64,000 bases of DNA, taken from assembly GCA_026120035.1 (NCBI GenBank), contig JALRME010000029.1, positions 124,001 to 188,000 of the forward strand, in the 5' to 3' direction. The stretch comes from Coleophoma eucalyptorum. Lineage: Eukaryota > Ascomycota > Leotiomycetes > Helotiales > Dermateaceae. A program made the position numbers and the translations under genes. Positions 23,601 through 34,831 of the stretch are shown one piece after another (position 1 is the stretch's first letter; every line of letters begins with the position of its first letter). The notes below the pieces were generated by a model that was not told the DNA's origin, made no database searches, and saw only the letters and a program-made list of their open reading frames with translations.

Positions 23601-25848
23601 TAGTAGATTGCTTATATGAAATGAATAAACTCTTGTCAACAATAGCCTGACGTTGAAATAGAGGAATAAATGAGCATGGGGGAGACAGCTTAGATGCTAA
23701 CTTGTAATCAGTCGTGGCTGGTTGAGAGCCAGGGCTGATCAACCAAGACTTGTTGCTTCGCTGTCGTTTCTTTTGTTTTCTGGAATTACCCAAATAGCTA
23801 ATATATCTTCTCGCACGGGGTGTGACAAGCACTTCGCTTTGGATCCACCCCGAATCATTCTCAAAAGTGCAAGTTCCGCACTCATTATCTAAAAGCGGGA
23901 AGGTTTTCTTACCATTTGAGTCGTTGTATTCTCCATCAAATGCTTCTGCTTTGCGTTGGTTTGAAGTGCTGGCTCTTCTCTTGCTAGAATGACCTGCTTC
24001 CCACCATGCCTTATCCTTCTCCGCCTCACTCTTCTCATTGGTGATATTCAGGTCCAGCAGATCTCCAGCGAGGAGCGCAGCACTACCCTTCTTCCACTCA
24101 TTAAGCCGCGGTTGGGATACATATACCCCCTCCCCAGGTACCTCATTGCGTCTGTGATGTAAAAGGCTTGAGAAGTGATGATGTTCCTGTTTGTGGTGTG
24201 GTGCGTCATTGTGCTTGTTGGGTCCAGCAGCTACTGGAGGCTCGGCGTACTTTGTCCAGTTTGCTGAAGCGGCATCAGGTCGAGTTTCATCTTTGTCAAT
24301 GACCCTAATTGACCCGTTTCCTGTTGATCGAGCCACACTATTGAGCTTCTGTTGCATAGCTGGTGCAGATCTGGGATCCGGTGCCTTATGCCCAGTCAAT
24401 TGCTCAATCTTCTTGACGGAACCTCGGCGCACTGGTACTGCTGTATTCATAACCTCAGGATCTGAGTCGTACTGATCAATAGGGCGCCGCACAACATCTC
24501 CCTTTTGCATATGAACTGGATTCTGTGAGATTTCCGGTCTGGTGCCTACAGATTCATCCACAGATGTCTGCCTAGGCACTACCTGATTGTATTTCTGTTC
24601 TACTTCTTTGCGTCGCTGATACCATGGATCTCCAGGAGGCTCTTTCCTGAGCTTGTTACTTCCACTGCGAGCAAGTGAAGCTCCCGCAACGACTCCAGCT
24701 CCAGCTCCAGCTCCAGCAAGAGCTGCAGCTACTGGTCCTCCGGTTTTGCTGCGAACACTTGCTCCACGCTGTGTGACCTCTTTATCAGATCTCCTATTAT
24801 CGTCAATTATCGCCTGTTGAGGCTGACGTTCAAGTGGCTTGCTACCGTTCGTAGATGTTACAACAGGCGCATCAGTCCTTGACATCTGCACGGTACCGCT
24901 TCGATGTAAGTTCTCCTTTTGTGCCGGGCTGGAATCCTGAATTGCATCATTGGACGAGGACGCTATCTCTTCTGAAGGCTTTACAGAGACTGGGCGGTTT
25001 CTGAAGCGAACGGAGTTCTCGTTGGTACGAGTACCTCCTCGACTAGCAGCTTGAGCTTCTCTTGCACGGAGTTCTGCCTCTTCAACTCGTGCACGCTTTT
25101 CCTCTTTTGTGATACTGTCAAGTGTAGATTCCAGACGCTGTAAAGGCGAGCGTTCCGCAGCCCACTCTCTTCGCCGTCTCGCTTCAGCTTCTGACGCTGA
25201 TACTCTCCTGGGCTGTGACGAGCCGTATTCAGACCTGTCTCTCCGATTATCCACAATTCCACTCCGTGAAATTGTCTTCCCATTAGTCCTGGAAGACTTT
25301 GGGTCTATATCATTGTATGTACTGCCGTCAACACGGTAATCATGGTAGTCTGACGGTGTTGCCCTGTGTCTATTCGAGTTTGACCTTATAGGTATATCTC
25401 CATATGGTTGTTTGTAGCTTACTGGAGGAGGCGCACGAGGTGCATCTGGAGCTGGCGGAGGCGGAGGACCAGCTGCTGTATCGTCGTAAAATTGATCTCT
25501 GTTTCGGCTTTCTCGTCTTCGGCGCTTTTCCAGATAGTCCTTGTTCGAGTCGAGTTGTGCTGAAGGGTACGGTGCCCCGTATTTGTACGAAGCAGGCCGG
25601 GGTGTAAGTCCCTCCGCCTGGAAGGACGATGCCACGGGCGACACGAATGGACTCTGTGTGGAAGTCGTCGCTGCTGTTTGTGTAGAGTGTCTATTCTGTC
25701 TCGATTGCGACGGGATAGCGTTTTGGGTGATGTATTGGTCAGTTTGAGTGTCTACAGTAAGTTTGGGGTGATTCCGGTCCTCGCGCCTGGTCGAGGATTG
25801 CCGCACAACGGATGGTGGTGGCAGCTTCCCCCAATATGGAGCAGACAT
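20690..25848 (-). CDS. PhoD-like phosphatase with long disordered N- and C-termini
   Basis: Preferred model: exons 25848-23913, 23543-22136, 22088-21876 and 21830-20690 on the minus strand, 1565 residues. The first 600 or so residues are Ser/Arg/Pro-rich and disordered. The phosphatase domain follows, with HVMLGGGDQIYND, NIYDDHDIIDGFGSYPDHY (metal ligands), FLGLDCRTERM, HLIVLLGVPIAYPRM and, across the last intron, ITILGGDVHLAAIGQFY. These match fungal PhoD-type metallophosphoesterases, whose substrates are undefined. The C-terminus has Ser/Asp repeats and a Gly-run before a basic end. The first intron (23912-23544, 369 bp) is stop-free and a multiple of three, so reading through gives 1688 residues in frame. 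Its donor (GTAAGA), branch-like GCTAAC and acceptor (TATAG) are good, so I splice it. Both forms may exist. Confidence 0.88.
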
Positions 25849-27015
25849 GGTGTTGAGTGAGTGAGTGCAATCAGGCTTCGCAGGATGCGCTTTTTCTTCA
25901 AATGGCTCTGCAAAATGATCACAGACCTATCTAAAGCAGTAACAGTGCATTCCAACTCGGAGACGATGTTCACAGGTGCTTTGCGCAGAGAGAAGGAAAA
26001 AAAGAATACAATGCCGTCATCAATAGCACTTGTGCACGTCGTAAGGCAGCAAAAGTCGGTCAATCAATGAATGGGAGGGTAAAGATGAGGGTGAAGGATG
26101 AGAAAGAACATGATTAGCTAGAACTAAGCATAGCTAAGGTATGGCAGCTACACAGATAGGGAGGACTCCCCCGGCTGTCCAGTGGAATTGTTGGAGATCC
26201 TTGGAGAGCTGGCAATATGAGGAGGTTGGTGAGCATCGGCGCATCCCCTCGCAAACCTAGCTCATCCAAAAAAGCAAGCAAGCTTGGAGAGGTGCATCGG
26301 CCCGTGGCGCATGAGAGGTACGTACAGAGTACAATACGTAGGACCTTGCTACCTTAGGCATCAGGCGTGAAAGCTCTGAGCACCAGATGGGAAGTGAATG
26401 GATTAGGTAATGGTTGCCTGAGGCTAAAAATCATGCGTGCTCTGAGCTGAATGCCTCGCCCTTGAATAGCATGAAGTCAGGCACCAATACTCTCCGTCTT
26501 GGTCGGGGTCCACCGTGGCGCACAATGTGGCTAATGCTCCTTTGCGTGCGCAAACACCTCCCTCCACCCATACAAAGCGTGCTTGGGCTTGGTCCACCCC
26601 CAATTCGCCTCGCCTGCTAGTCGAGTGTATCATCTCAATAAGGACAGACCTTCTGCGCCAAAGTTCGTCAACAGATTGGTGAAACTCGAAACAGACACTT
26701 CAGGCCCAAAGCTTCACGCCGTCTAACAAACCCCTAGAACGTCCCAAGAACAGAGGTGGCCACTCTTCAGACTACATCTGTTAATTGCTGCCTCCATCCC
26801 TTCGATTTATTCTCGTCGGCAATCTTCTTGCGCTGATGCCTTTCTAAACGAACTCGTTACTATTCCCGGACTTGTTACGACGCCGTCAACTAGTTGACAA
26901 GCTCTAAGCCCCGAAACAGACAACACGCTTGATGCACGCCTTCTGAACACTTCCACTCATCTCGAGAAGGGTCACCCTCGAATCACGACCAAAGGTTTTC
27001 TACTATCAGCTCGCA
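25849..27015. promoter_or_regulatory. Shared divergent promoter, PhoD-like and kexin genes
   Basis: A 1.17-kb stretch between two divergent start codons. Pyrimidine-rich sequence precedes the kexin ATG. Open frames here (for example 26414-26620) are short and match no family. Confidence 0.55.
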
Positions 27016-29664
27016 ATGAAGCTGAACTCCGTTCTTGGCCTCTTCGGCTTGGGTTGTCTGGCTTCTGCTGCGCATCTGCAGCCACGGAATTACGAGGCTC
27101 AGGATTATTACGTCCTGCACCTCACTCCCGAAACCACCCCTTCGCAGGTTGCAGTGAAGTTGGGTCTGACCCATGAAGGACAGCTGGGGGAGTTGGAAGA
27201 TCATCACATATTCTCAACACATAAGCAGGAGGATGATGTCGTACATACAGCGTTGAAAGAAAGGCGGAGGAGGAAACGCACCCTTGGCGACTCGGACATT
27301 CTCGATGGCGTCAAATTTGCACAGAAGCAAAAGCTAAAGGCGCGTATGGAGAAGAGAGGGTTAATGCCACCGCGGGACTCGACTGGCGAGGTGTTAGAAA
27401 GACAAGACGCCGCCTCAAACGCAGCACAATTAAAACAGACCGCAGTTGCCAAAACATTAGGCATCAGTGATCCGATATTCAACGAGCAGTGGCATTTGAT
27501 GAATACAGTACAGGTGGGCCACGATGTTAACGTGTCAGACGTCTGGATGCAGGGCATTACCGGACAAGGCGCGATTGTGGCCATTGTCGACGATGGATTG
27601 GACATGTATAGTGATGATTTGAAAGGCAACTACTTCGCCGAAGGCTCCTATGATTTCAATGACAACACGCTTGAGCCAAAGCCTCGGCTCTCAGACGATA
27701 AGCACGGTACACGTTGTGCCGGCGAGGTTTCTGCTGTAAAGAACGATGTTTGTGGTGTCGGAGTCGCATGGGATTCAAAGATTGCCGGCATTCGAATTCT
27801 CTCCAAATTAATCACCGACGCTGATGAGGCTGTTGCAATGAATTATGCGTTCCAGAAGAACCAAATTTATTCTTGCTCATGGGGGCCTCCAGATGATGGA
27901 AGGTCAATGGATGCACCCGGAATACTCATCAAGAGAGCTATGTTGAATGCAGTTCAAAAAGGCCGTGCTGGTCTAGGTTCAATCTATGTCTTTGCGTCTG
28001 GAAATGGCGCTGCAAACGAAGACAATTGCAATTTTGACGGATATACAAACAGCATTTACAGTATTACCGTTGGAGCTATCGATAGAAAAGGCCTACATCC
28101 CTACTATTCAGAGAAGTGCTCTGCACAATTGGTCGTCACGTACAGCAGTGGAAGCGGTGATGCTATTGTGAGTACTTTCTTTTTTGTTCACCGAGTCCTT
28201 TCTAATTTGTTTTAGCACACTACAGATGTTGGCACAAATGCTTGTTACTCAGGCCATGGTGGCACATCTGCTGCTGCACCTTTGGCAGCCGGAATTTTTG
28301 CATTGGTTTTGCAAATTCGTCCCGACTTGACCTGGAGAGATATGCAGTATTTGGTTATGCAAACAGCTCTCCCAATCGATATCGATTCTGGAGAGTGGCA
28401 AACTACCAGCATTGGAAAGAAATTCAGTCACACCTTTGGATACGGAAAGATCGATACCTGGGCTACTGTCGAGGCTGCTAAGACCTTTGTGAACGTAAAG
28501 CCTCAGGCGTGGTTTTACTCACCTTGGATTCATGTCAACCAAGCTATTCCTCAGGGAGAGCAGGGACTTGCTGTTTCATTCGATGTCTCTGAAGCTATGC
28601 TTAAGGCTGCAAACCTGGCACGCCTGGAGCATGTTACTGTCACGATGAACGTTGCCCACACAAGACGAGGTGATCTCAGTGTTGAATTGATCAGTCCTGA
28701 TAAAGTTGTCAGCCATCTTTCCGTCGCACGTAGAATGGATCAAGCAACTGAGGGATACGAAGACTGGACTTTTATGTCTGTTGTTCATTGGTAGGTCAAT
28801 TCACTTTTGTTTAACTAGGACTGTTGCTAACCACATTTCAGGGGCGAGTCTGGCGTTGGTACTTGGACAATCATTGTCAAGGATACTGTTGTTAACGAAT
28901 ACAATGGCACCTTCACCGACTGGCACCTTAAGCTTTGGGGTGAATCCATCGATGCCGAAAAGGCAACTCTTCTCCCCATGCCAGAAGAGACCGATGATGA
29001 CAACCACGCTGACATCATTTCTACTACTACCATCGCCGGCACCACAACATCTATCACTCCACCAGCAACTGCTACATCTCTCATGGCCAACCCGACCGAT
29101 CACCCAGATCGTCCCATTAATGCTAAGCCATCCGGCAGCGATGAAGAAACCAAGCCCACGTCAGCCACCAGCACACCAAGCGCCTCTCCATCAGCAACTG
29201 CTGAGTCTTCATGGCTGCCATCATTCTTCCCAACCTTTGGTGTCTCTGCCAAGACCCAGGTCTGGATCTACGGCTCTCTAGCCCTTATCCTTATCTTCTG
29301 CAGTGGCCTCGGAATCTACTTTTACATCGCTCGCCGCAAGCGTCTTCTTGCCAACCCTCGCGACGAGTGGGAATTTGATCTTCTCGAGGAAGACGAGGCC
29401 GAGGGTCTCAACGGCACTGGCCGCAAGGGCGGTGCCAAGAATAAACGCCGCGCTGGAGAACTGTATGATGCCTTTGCGGCAGGCAGTGATGAGGAGGACC
29501 AATTTAGCGACTTGTCTGAAGGCGAGGAAGAGGAGCGTAGGAAGTATCGCGATACTGAGGGCAAGCATGTCATTGGCGATGAGGATGGAGATAGTGATGT
29601 TGAGGGAGGTGACGAGAAGGCAGGTCAACATGATAAATTGATTGGCAGTAAGGAACCGCAGTAG
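27016..29664 (+). CDS. kex2: Kexin (Kex2-type proprotein convertase)
   Basis: Three exons, 27016-28167, 28216-28790 and 28842-29664, encode 849 residues. A signal peptide (LGLFGLGCLASAAH) starts a propeptide with dibasic sites RRRRKR (about 84-88) and EKR (112-114), likely autoprocessing points. The subtilisin domain has D192 (IVDDGLD), H230 (DDKHGTRCAGE), oxyanion N330 (ASGNG) and S402 (GHGGTSAAAP). The P/Homo-B domain follows, with HTRRGDLSVELISP and GVGTWTIIVKD. A Ser/Thr-rich stalk leads to one membrane helix (about 716-740) and an acidic cytosolic tail. Kexins cut after Lys-Arg in secreted precursors in the late Golgi. The tail reads EWEFDLLEEDE where yeast Kex2 has a Tyr-based retrieval signal (YEFDI). 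Confidence 0.97.
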
Positions 29665-30639
29665 AAGGTACAATTTCATCGAATGGTACATAGAACCAAA
29701 GACGGCGTACATTTACGCGCAAGAGGAAGGAGAACAAGGCGGAGAAGGGATGTTAGTAGTCGCCTTTTTAGTTGTATGCATGTCTATAATGGAGCCTGAA
29801 GAATGATGGAAAGAACATGTGATGCTATACTAGACTATCAGTAAGGAAAGGCGATGTAGGGTTTAAGTTTTGGGATGAATGGATTTGTGTTCTTGATTCT
29901 TGTCATCTACAGGCGTTGCTGTTGCATACATGAGGGGTTTGATAGGGTGTGAATTTGTTAAATTGACAAAAGAATGGATAGGAAGCCGAGTTGCCGCCTT
30001 CCAAAAAGAGACTTGTATATCATTAAACCTACCTACATGTTGAATCCGGTGATTCGTCTTGGCTGTTTTGGGAACAGTCCTTTAAATGCGGCTTGTGGTG
30101 CTTTTTTCTGAGGTAGCTTTGTTTTGTACCTAAAATAATTATAGACTTATATAAGTTTGCCCAATCAAGACAATCCATTATCGAAGGAGTATCGATGGTC
30201 AAGGAGCACAAAGCATAAAGATATGGTATAATCCGCTAGATTCCTTCCCTTTGATATCTACCTATAGATCTCAATACAGGAGAGGTGAGTGCGAAGTTCT
30301 TTAGTCTAAGTGGGGTTCTTTAATTCGGGATCCCAATCCCATTCTATAGGTACCTGGTGGCTTGCACCGTTCGCTTTTTTCGTTTGGTTTCCATATCCAC
30401 GCCTGCACCATGTCACACCATGCCATTCTGGTTGGCATGGTCCAAGTAAAGTAACGCAACCTCCACGCCGCCTGGATCCCAAACAAAATATGTAAAACTA
30501 CAGACAGGATCCCCAAATATGCAATATTCAAACTACAACATAGAAAAGTGGTGTAAAGTTGGGTTCGCCTCGGTGATAAAGAACGTGGCTGGCAAGTTAC
30601 CTCAAATAGTCTCAAATCCAATGGTTGGGGATATTTGAG
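29665..30639. other. Convergent 3' flanks of kexin and LETM1 genes
   Basis: A 975-bp AT-rich gap between two converging genes. No coding or RNA feature is recognised. Confidence 0.5.
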
Positions 30640-32348
30640 TTACTTCTTGATTTCCGCTTCTTGCTTTTTGATCTCGGCGCCTTCCTTCTCAGCATCAATG
30701 GCCTCACTGACTTGGTCTTTGCTTGCGCCACTCTCGGCAGCATCAGCCCTTCGCTCTTCCTTCTCGTCAATATCTTCGTCATCACGAGGAGTGGCACGAC
30801 CAGACTCTTTGTTCACCTCGTCTTGCTCGTTCTCCTCTTCGATGAGTTCTTGTTGCTCCTTGAGAACCTCCAATCGTTGCTTGTTGGTAGCAGCTCCTTC
30901 GGCATTGTGGACTTCAAGCTCAATTTCGTGGAACAGTTCCTCGGGAATGGAAGATAGCACACCAGTCAGAGCATCGATCTGGGTAGAAAATTCGGATTCC
31001 TTGCCAGACGCGTACATGAAAGCGTTGCTCAGTACCAGAAGCGTTGATGGAATCATATGCTTAAGACGCAGATCCAACCAAGACTGAAGGTCTTCGCGAA
31101 GACGCGCTGGGGACACTCCTTGGGTACGGATACCTCGTGATTGACAGGCAATCTGTAACTCTGGCACAGAGAGACTCTCAACACCCTCGTAGCTAATGGC
31201 CTTGTCGTCGCGCTTGATTTGTCTCATACGATGACGAATCTGGTAACGCAGCATGGCATCTGTACCAAAGGTATTCAAATTCATGTATCTGCACATTCCA
31301 ACCAGTTGTGGTCGGGACAAGTTATCCAAGGTAAGATCATCCTTGAAGATCTTGCAAACTTTAATGACATCTTCGGCAGTTGGTGCTTCTCCTGATGTGC
31401 GAACCTTTCGGAAGAAGTTGGTAAACTCGTCCTTCTGGGCATTTGTAGGATTCAATGGAAGACCAGTCTCCTTGAGAGTGTTGCGAAGAAAGTTGCTGAC
31501 CTCCTTCCGGGTTGTTCTCAAGGTTGAAACCTTCGAATCTTTTGATTTCTGGCCCTCGAAGGTGCTGGGAAGTAAGTTGGGGAACAATTTCAGAGCGACG
31601 GGGAGCAACAATTCTGCAAATGGTACGATCAGGAATACTGAAAATGGGATCAGACGTCCAAGATCCTGTACCGTTCTTTGCAATTGTCGGTGCTCTCTTC
31701 GACTAAGCTCATATCCAGCAGCCATTTTGGTTGCCAATCGGGAGCTGATCTTGACTTCGGTTGCCAGCAACTTCGTTCCATCCCAGTAATGCTGAAGTTC
31801 CTTCTTGACCTTTTGACCCAAGGTCAACTTCTTCTCTTCCTTCTTGCCATCCTTAGCCACAGTCGTCTCTTTACCTCCGGCTAACTCCGAAAGTGTGAGA
31901 GACTCAGTCGCATCTGTCTTGGGTACTCCGGTGGCTACATCGTTGGGGACACTGTCAACTTCATGCTTTACGGCCGCTGCTACCGCTTCCTTTGTGTTGG
32001 CATTTGAGGCGATGGATGGTAAAGGTCTTTTGGCTTGTTCAGCATTGAACCCAGGAGGTGGACCAGCTGGCGGACCCCCTGAAGTGTGTGTATCCGTTGA
32101 GACACCCCTACGAGGAACTAGAATAGCCAACGCTGATATGTGTGAAGGGAGAGTTCGAGTGCTGCGTCGGAGATAGGCAGTGTACGCAGATGATGGGCCG
32201 AGCGAGGATCGAGGAAGAGCACGAGCTATGGATTGGTTAGTCTCACACAGGCAATACAAGCAGATGCCACCAGATAGACATGAAACGTACGAGCACTCAA
32301 GAACGATGATTGTGCCGCACTGCGGACAAGTCTTGAGGAGGCGCTCAT
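30640..32348 (-). CDS. mdm38: LETM1-domain mitochondrial inner-membrane protein (Mdm38-like)
   Basis: Two exons on the minus strand, 32348-32291 and 32225-30640, encode 547 residues. The true start is ATG 32348 in a 58-bp exon; a longer open frame reaching 32370 reads through the 65-bp intron (GTACGT to CATAG) in a different frame. The spliced N-terminus MSASSRLVRSAAQSSFLSA is an Arg/Ser amphipathic presequence for mitochondrial import. The LETM1 domain contains YELSRREHRQLQRTVQDLGRLIPF, a single membrane helix (FSVFLIVPFAELLLPVAL) and the matrix ribosome-binding-like part (RPQLVGMCRYMNLNTFGTDAMLRYQIR). A long charged coiled coil closes the protein. Family members support cation/proton exchange and insertion of mitochondrially made proteins. 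Confidence 0.95.
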
Positions 32349-33183
32349 AGTGCGAAGAACAACTGGTCAACCCAGAACTGTTCCAATGACGGACGTTAGG
32401 CGGTGGGAGTCCTTGGTGATACTCCTTATACGGATACTGAAGGAGTGAATGGGATGGAATTGATGGATATGATGGGTGTTGGAAGAGGGGAGGCCAAAGA
32501 GATCCACCTGCCTCACTTCTTGAGCTCTCACTATATGCTTCTCGTTTATGATTCTAGCGGCCTTACACGTGACGACAGCGAGCGAAGAGAGAAATAACGG
32601 AACGCAAGCTGCATTCGTACAATGCTTGAGTCTGGATGGATGCATTGAATATTATGATATATGGCCAGAACTGGTAAGCCAATGAGACTTGGCACCTCTA
32701 CATGAAGATATACTTCCATCAAGGCCCGGCTAGGAACGCAAGACATTTTAGAAATACCGGCCCAAGGGCTCGTTCCCTCTGTTCCCAACAAGCCGGCGAG
32801 CACGCCCGTTGCGCCGATCTCTAATCAACGGATTTCCCCGCTCTTTTGCGGTGGTGCTCACGTTCGAGCTCACCCACGCCACACCACCACCATTTACCAT
32901 CAGCACGCCCGCGTCCTTTGTTCCTTCCCCCTTCCCCTTTCCCCATTTCCTGTAACAATACCCTCAATATTTTGTCGCAATGGATGTCTCTTAGTCACTC
33001 TTTCTGGTACTGCTTTTAAGGCTTGTTATCGGTCGCCTTGGTTGTCTGCGGCTTCAGCGCATCCGCGTCTGCAGTGACATTCTCTCAGACTCGACCTCGG
33101 CGAATTGCATTCGAATCAACTCGACTTATTGTTGACCTGTCAATTGTGTTCCTTGTATATTTTATTTGTAGGACTTCACGAAC
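32349..33183. promoter_or_regulatory. Shared divergent promoter, LETM1 and adenylate kinase genes
   Basis: An 835-bp stretch between divergent start codons of two genes for mitochondrial-type proteins. A CT-rich tract near 32920-32950 precedes the kinase leader. Co-regulation is possible but not shown. Confidence 0.55.
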
Positions 33184-34057
33184 ATGACCTTCACGAACGT
33201 GAGACTTCGCAAGGCAGCGCGTATAATTCTGGTGGGCGCGCCAGGGGTGGGCAAAGGCACGCAGGCAGAGAGATTGCTTCATAGATTCCCTCAGCTGTCC
33301 GCCATCAGTTCTGGCGATTTATTGCGTGACAATGTCAAGAACCAGACCCCGCTAGGTATGTTCCACTTCATTTTCAGTTGGCGTTGTCTCTGACAATATG
33401 GTAGGTATCAAAGCCGAAAGCACCATGAAATCTGGCGCACTGGTCCCCGATGCTATGATACTGCGGCTTATTCTGAACGAACTGAAAACACGCGGTTGGC
33501 TTTTTCCTTCCAGCGGCTCAGATGTTCTGACTTTGAATTCTGTGTCCGCAGCCGCTGTGGCCTCCAACCAAGACTTCGACACGGATCTATACGTCGAGCA
33601 GCCTTCGCTGGCGCAGACATACCCTCCTCCTCAAACCTCAGAAGACCCCTCGGCATCCTTTATACTTGATGGGTTTCCACGTACGGCAGGACAGGCCAAT
33701 TCTCTAGATGCATTGATACCCATCAACCTAGTGGTTTCTTTAAAGACTCCTTTCTCGGTCATTATGGAAAGGATCCAGGGAAGGTGGGTTCACCAACCCT
33801 CTGGTCGCGTTTACAACACCACTTTCAATGCGCCAAATGTGCCTGGGAAGGATGATATCACAGGCGAGCCTCTCACTAAGAGGGCGGATGACGACGAGGA
33901 GACCTGGAAAGCGCGACTTCGGAAGTTTGAGGAGACAAGTGAGCCTTTACTGAACCATTATGCCAAGAAGGGCGTCTTGTGGGAAGTTGAAGGAAACAGC
34001 TCTGATGAGATAACTCCTAGACTCTGGAAAGAGTTCGAAAGACGGTTCGGAGCTTGA
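33184..34057 (+). CDS. adk2: Adenylate kinase, Adk2-type (GTP:AMP phosphotransferase)
   Basis: Two exons, 33184-33355 and 33405-34057, encode 274 residues; the 49-bp intron starts GTATGT. The P-loop GAPGVGKGT (18-26), the AMP-binding [13 protein letters not shown] and [12 protein letters not shown], and the lid segment [13 protein letters not shown] to [14 protein letters not shown] are all present. The lid lacks zinc-binding cysteines, as in mitochondrial GTP:AMP enzymes. A Ser/Ala/Pro-rich stretch of about 50 residues separates RGWL from FILDGFPRT, so the enzyme is longer than bacterial homologues. It has no stop and no convincing splice sites at both ends, so I keep it as coding. The reaction is phosphoryl transfer to AMP in the mitochondrial matrix. 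The N-terminus is basic and short. Confidence 0.93.
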
Positions 34058-34831
34058 TTTTGGTGTTATGGTCTTTTTCTACGCTACTGAGTGGTAAGGG
34101 GCCGATTTCTGTACGATTTCTTTTGGATGGATTCACTGGAATTGTAAACTTTTATATACCTCTTTGCTGCGGATAATAAACGGACTGCTTGGCCTTTAAA
34201 ACTGCAGTCATGGTCACGACTAGAGAAATCAACATTCTTATGATATTTAACATTCCATCCTTAATCTGTGATATTGCCTGACAGCCATATAACATAGTCT
34301 AGACTATAGGCTCTCTATTGTTCCAGTTACGCTCTACCTACCTACCGTCCATGTTTAAAGCTAGATATAGTAGAAAAGACATTCTCGAAACTAAAATTAC
34401 GAAAGTTTTGAGAGATGGGTGTCAGTGTGGCTAGGAGCCGCTGTCTGGTAAATACATCACAAAGAATTTCCATCTTTATTCTTGCGAGTCGGTCTCAATT
34501 TCGAGCAATAGCTCCTACTCTATTCTCCGCAAGCTTGTACTCGGGCGTTCCAGAGAAGACTCGCTGAGGATGAGTTGACGCCTGGCGAAAGTTGGTGCCT
34601 GATCTGCTCCAGCCATCGATGACATCGCGGCCAGCCTGCAGCTTGCTTTCAACGCTGTACCGGACCCAACCTTCCATCATTCTCGACTTTGCGTCTTAAA
34701 TTATACCGCGACACATTCAGTACCCGACGACATCATTAGTGAGCCTTTCAAACCCCCAATTCCACCATCCCGGAGCCCCAGGAGTAGGCCCAAGCTCCCC
34801 AACTGCCCCGCAACCGACTGTTCTAGCTCAG
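34058..34831. other. Intergenic between adenylate kinase and Snx4
   Basis: This 770-bp gap should hold the kinase 3' UTR and the Snx4 promoter. A minus-strand open frame (34495-34680) has no recognisable motif. Confidence 0.5.
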
